A stretch of DNA of 6,217 bases, taken from NCBI GenBank assembly GCA_025997935.1, contig BNVG01000118.1:1-6217 (forward strand), read 5' to 3'. This document shows, piece after piece, positions 6,043 through 6,217 of this stretch. The notes beneath the pieces are model-generated. The model searched no databases, was not told the DNA's origin, and saw only the letters and a list, made by a program, of their open reading frames with translations. A program made the position numbers and the translations under genes. This stretch comes from Synergistales bacterium (GTDB taxonomy: Bacteria > Synergistota > Synergistia > Synergistales > Aminobacteriaceae). How positions within the stretch are numbered: the stretch's first letter is position 1; each line of letters starts with the position of its first letter.

Positions 6043-6135
6043 TATGAATATAGCGGAGGCGGATGTTTAGTTTCGGGGTTGGGCTTTTGCGTTTTCGTCT
6101 TGGCGGTTATCGCGCTGCGAAAAAAGCGTGGATAA
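6043..6135 (+). pseudogene. Orphan C-terminal sorting signal (Synerg-CTERM-like), probable gene remnant
   Basis: Directly after the JAB stop, and in the same frame, 30 codons run to a TAA at 6133-6135. They encode YEYSGGGC, then a hydrophobic stretch of about 17 residues (LVSGLGFCVFVLAVIAL), then RKKRG. A Gly-rich/Cys motif, membrane segment and basic end is the layout of C-terminal sorting signals of the CTERM class, closest in my judgement to the Synergistota type. There is no ATG in this frame and no ribosome-binding site for it, so it is unlikely to be a gene by itself. It looks like the 3' end of a surface-protein gene whose body has been lost or displaced, perhaps when this operon arrived. 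Alternatives are a chance hydrophobic frame, or stop-codon readthrough from the JAB gene, which fits the topology poorly. Confidence -1.
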
Positions 6136-6149
6136 GCGTTAATACCAAG

Positions 6150-6178
6150 TTGCCTTCAATAAAGATTCAATATATGAT
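6150..6178 (+). promoter_or_regulatory. Sigma-70-like promoter for the gene starting at 6202
   Basis: TTGCCT (6150-6155) and TATGAT (6173-6178) match the -35 consensus at four of six and the -10 consensus at five of six positions, with an ideal 17-bp spacer. Transcription would start near 6185, giving a short leader of about 17 nt before ATG 6202. This suggests the downstream gene is a separate transcription unit from the conjugation operon. Confidence -1.
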
Positions 6179-6179
6179 A

Positions 6180-6195
6180 CTCCCTGAAAGGGGAG
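6180..6195 (+). other. Short hairpin covering a ribosome-binding site
   Basis: CTCCC (6180-6184) can pair with GGGAG (6191-6195) around the six-base loop TGAAAG. The right arm is the Shine-Dalgarno site of the gene at 6202. If transcription starts near 6185, the local transcript lacks most or all of the left arm, and only transcripts reading through from upstream could form the hairpin. The stem has just five pairs, so its effect is uncertain. Confidence -1.
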
Positions 6196-6201
6196 ATGAT
6201 C

Positions 6202-6217
6202 ATGCGTACACCAACAC
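6202..6217 (+). CDS. Start of a downstream gene, 3' end outside the window
   Basis: ATG 6202 begins Met-Arg-Thr-Pro-Thr and runs off the window. It is preceded by AAAGGGGAG (6187-6195) at a spacing of 6 nt, and by the promoter at 6150-6178, which together make it a likely true start. Five codons are too few to name a product. Confidence -1.

Noticed and set aside
6107..6128. Possible terminator (CGCT...AGCG with an A-run)
   Set aside because: A four-pair stem with an eight-base loop and no following T-run on either strand is too weak to call an intrinsic terminator.
6040..6135. Readthrough of the JAB TGA into the in-frame sorting-signal peptide
   Set aside because: The JAB tail after the second membrane segment is predicted cytoplasmic, while the Gly-Cys motif of such signals must face outside. 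No readthrough context was seen, and the Ubl, E1 and protease genes also use TGA as an ordinary stop.
6063..6217. Open frame from ATG 6063 running off the window
   Set aside because: The GGAGG before it is only 3 nt away. The frame overlaps the remnant, a good promoter and a better start at 6202, and its translation shows nothing recognisable.

Overview
The window carries one co-directional gene cassette on the + strand. It is a bacterial ubiquitin-like conjugation system: a RING-type zinc-finger membrane protein (5' end outside the window), a YukD/ubiquitin-like protein (Ubl), an E1-like ThiF-fold activating enzyme, an E2 (UBC-fold) enzyme fused to a multi-pass membrane domain and an FHA-like domain, a secreted and membrane-anchored trypsin/HtrA-type serine protease, and a JAB/JAMM isopeptidase with two membrane segments. 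Genes are packed with 37, -1, -8, 30 and 6 nt between them, and most have a recognisable ribosome-binding site, so they are very probably one operon. Its promoter lies upstream of base 1.

Organism: certainly bacterial (Shine-Dalgarno sites, standard code with TGA and TAA stops, signal peptide, sigma-70-like promoter). The only lineage hint is a short reading frame after the operon (6043-6135). It encodes a Gly-Gly-Gly-Cys motif, a hydrophobic stretch and a basic end, resembling the Synerg-CTERM type of C-terminal sorting signal. That would fit Synergistota, but this is a weak inference from about 30 residues.

How the parts could work together: the E1 would adenylate the Ubl C-terminus and pass it to E2 Cys98. 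The RING protein is a candidate E3-like factor, and the JAMM enzyme is a candidate processing or deconjugating peptidase. Predicted topology (positive-inside rule) puts the RING, UBC, FHA-like and JAMM domains on the cytoplasmic face. It puts the helical C-terminal domain of the RING protein, the coiled coil of the JAB protein and the serine protease domain outside the membrane. The layout suggests conjugation at the inner face of the membrane linked to sensing or proteolysis outside. Operons with RING, Ub, E1, E2 and JAB have been predicted by comparative genomics in bacteria, and relatives have been studied experimentally, so the core is known. The less familiar aspects are the membrane anchoring of four of the six proteins, the Ubl tail without Gly-Gly, the E2-membrane-FHA fusion with a changed FHA site, and the neighbouring protease.

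After the operon (6043-6217) lie the orphan sorting-signal remnant, a good sigma-70-like promoter (6150-6178), a short hairpin covering a ribosome-binding site (6180-6195) and the first codons of another + strand gene (6202 onward). I saw no tRNA, rRNA, CRISPR array, insertion sequence or convincing intrinsic terminator.
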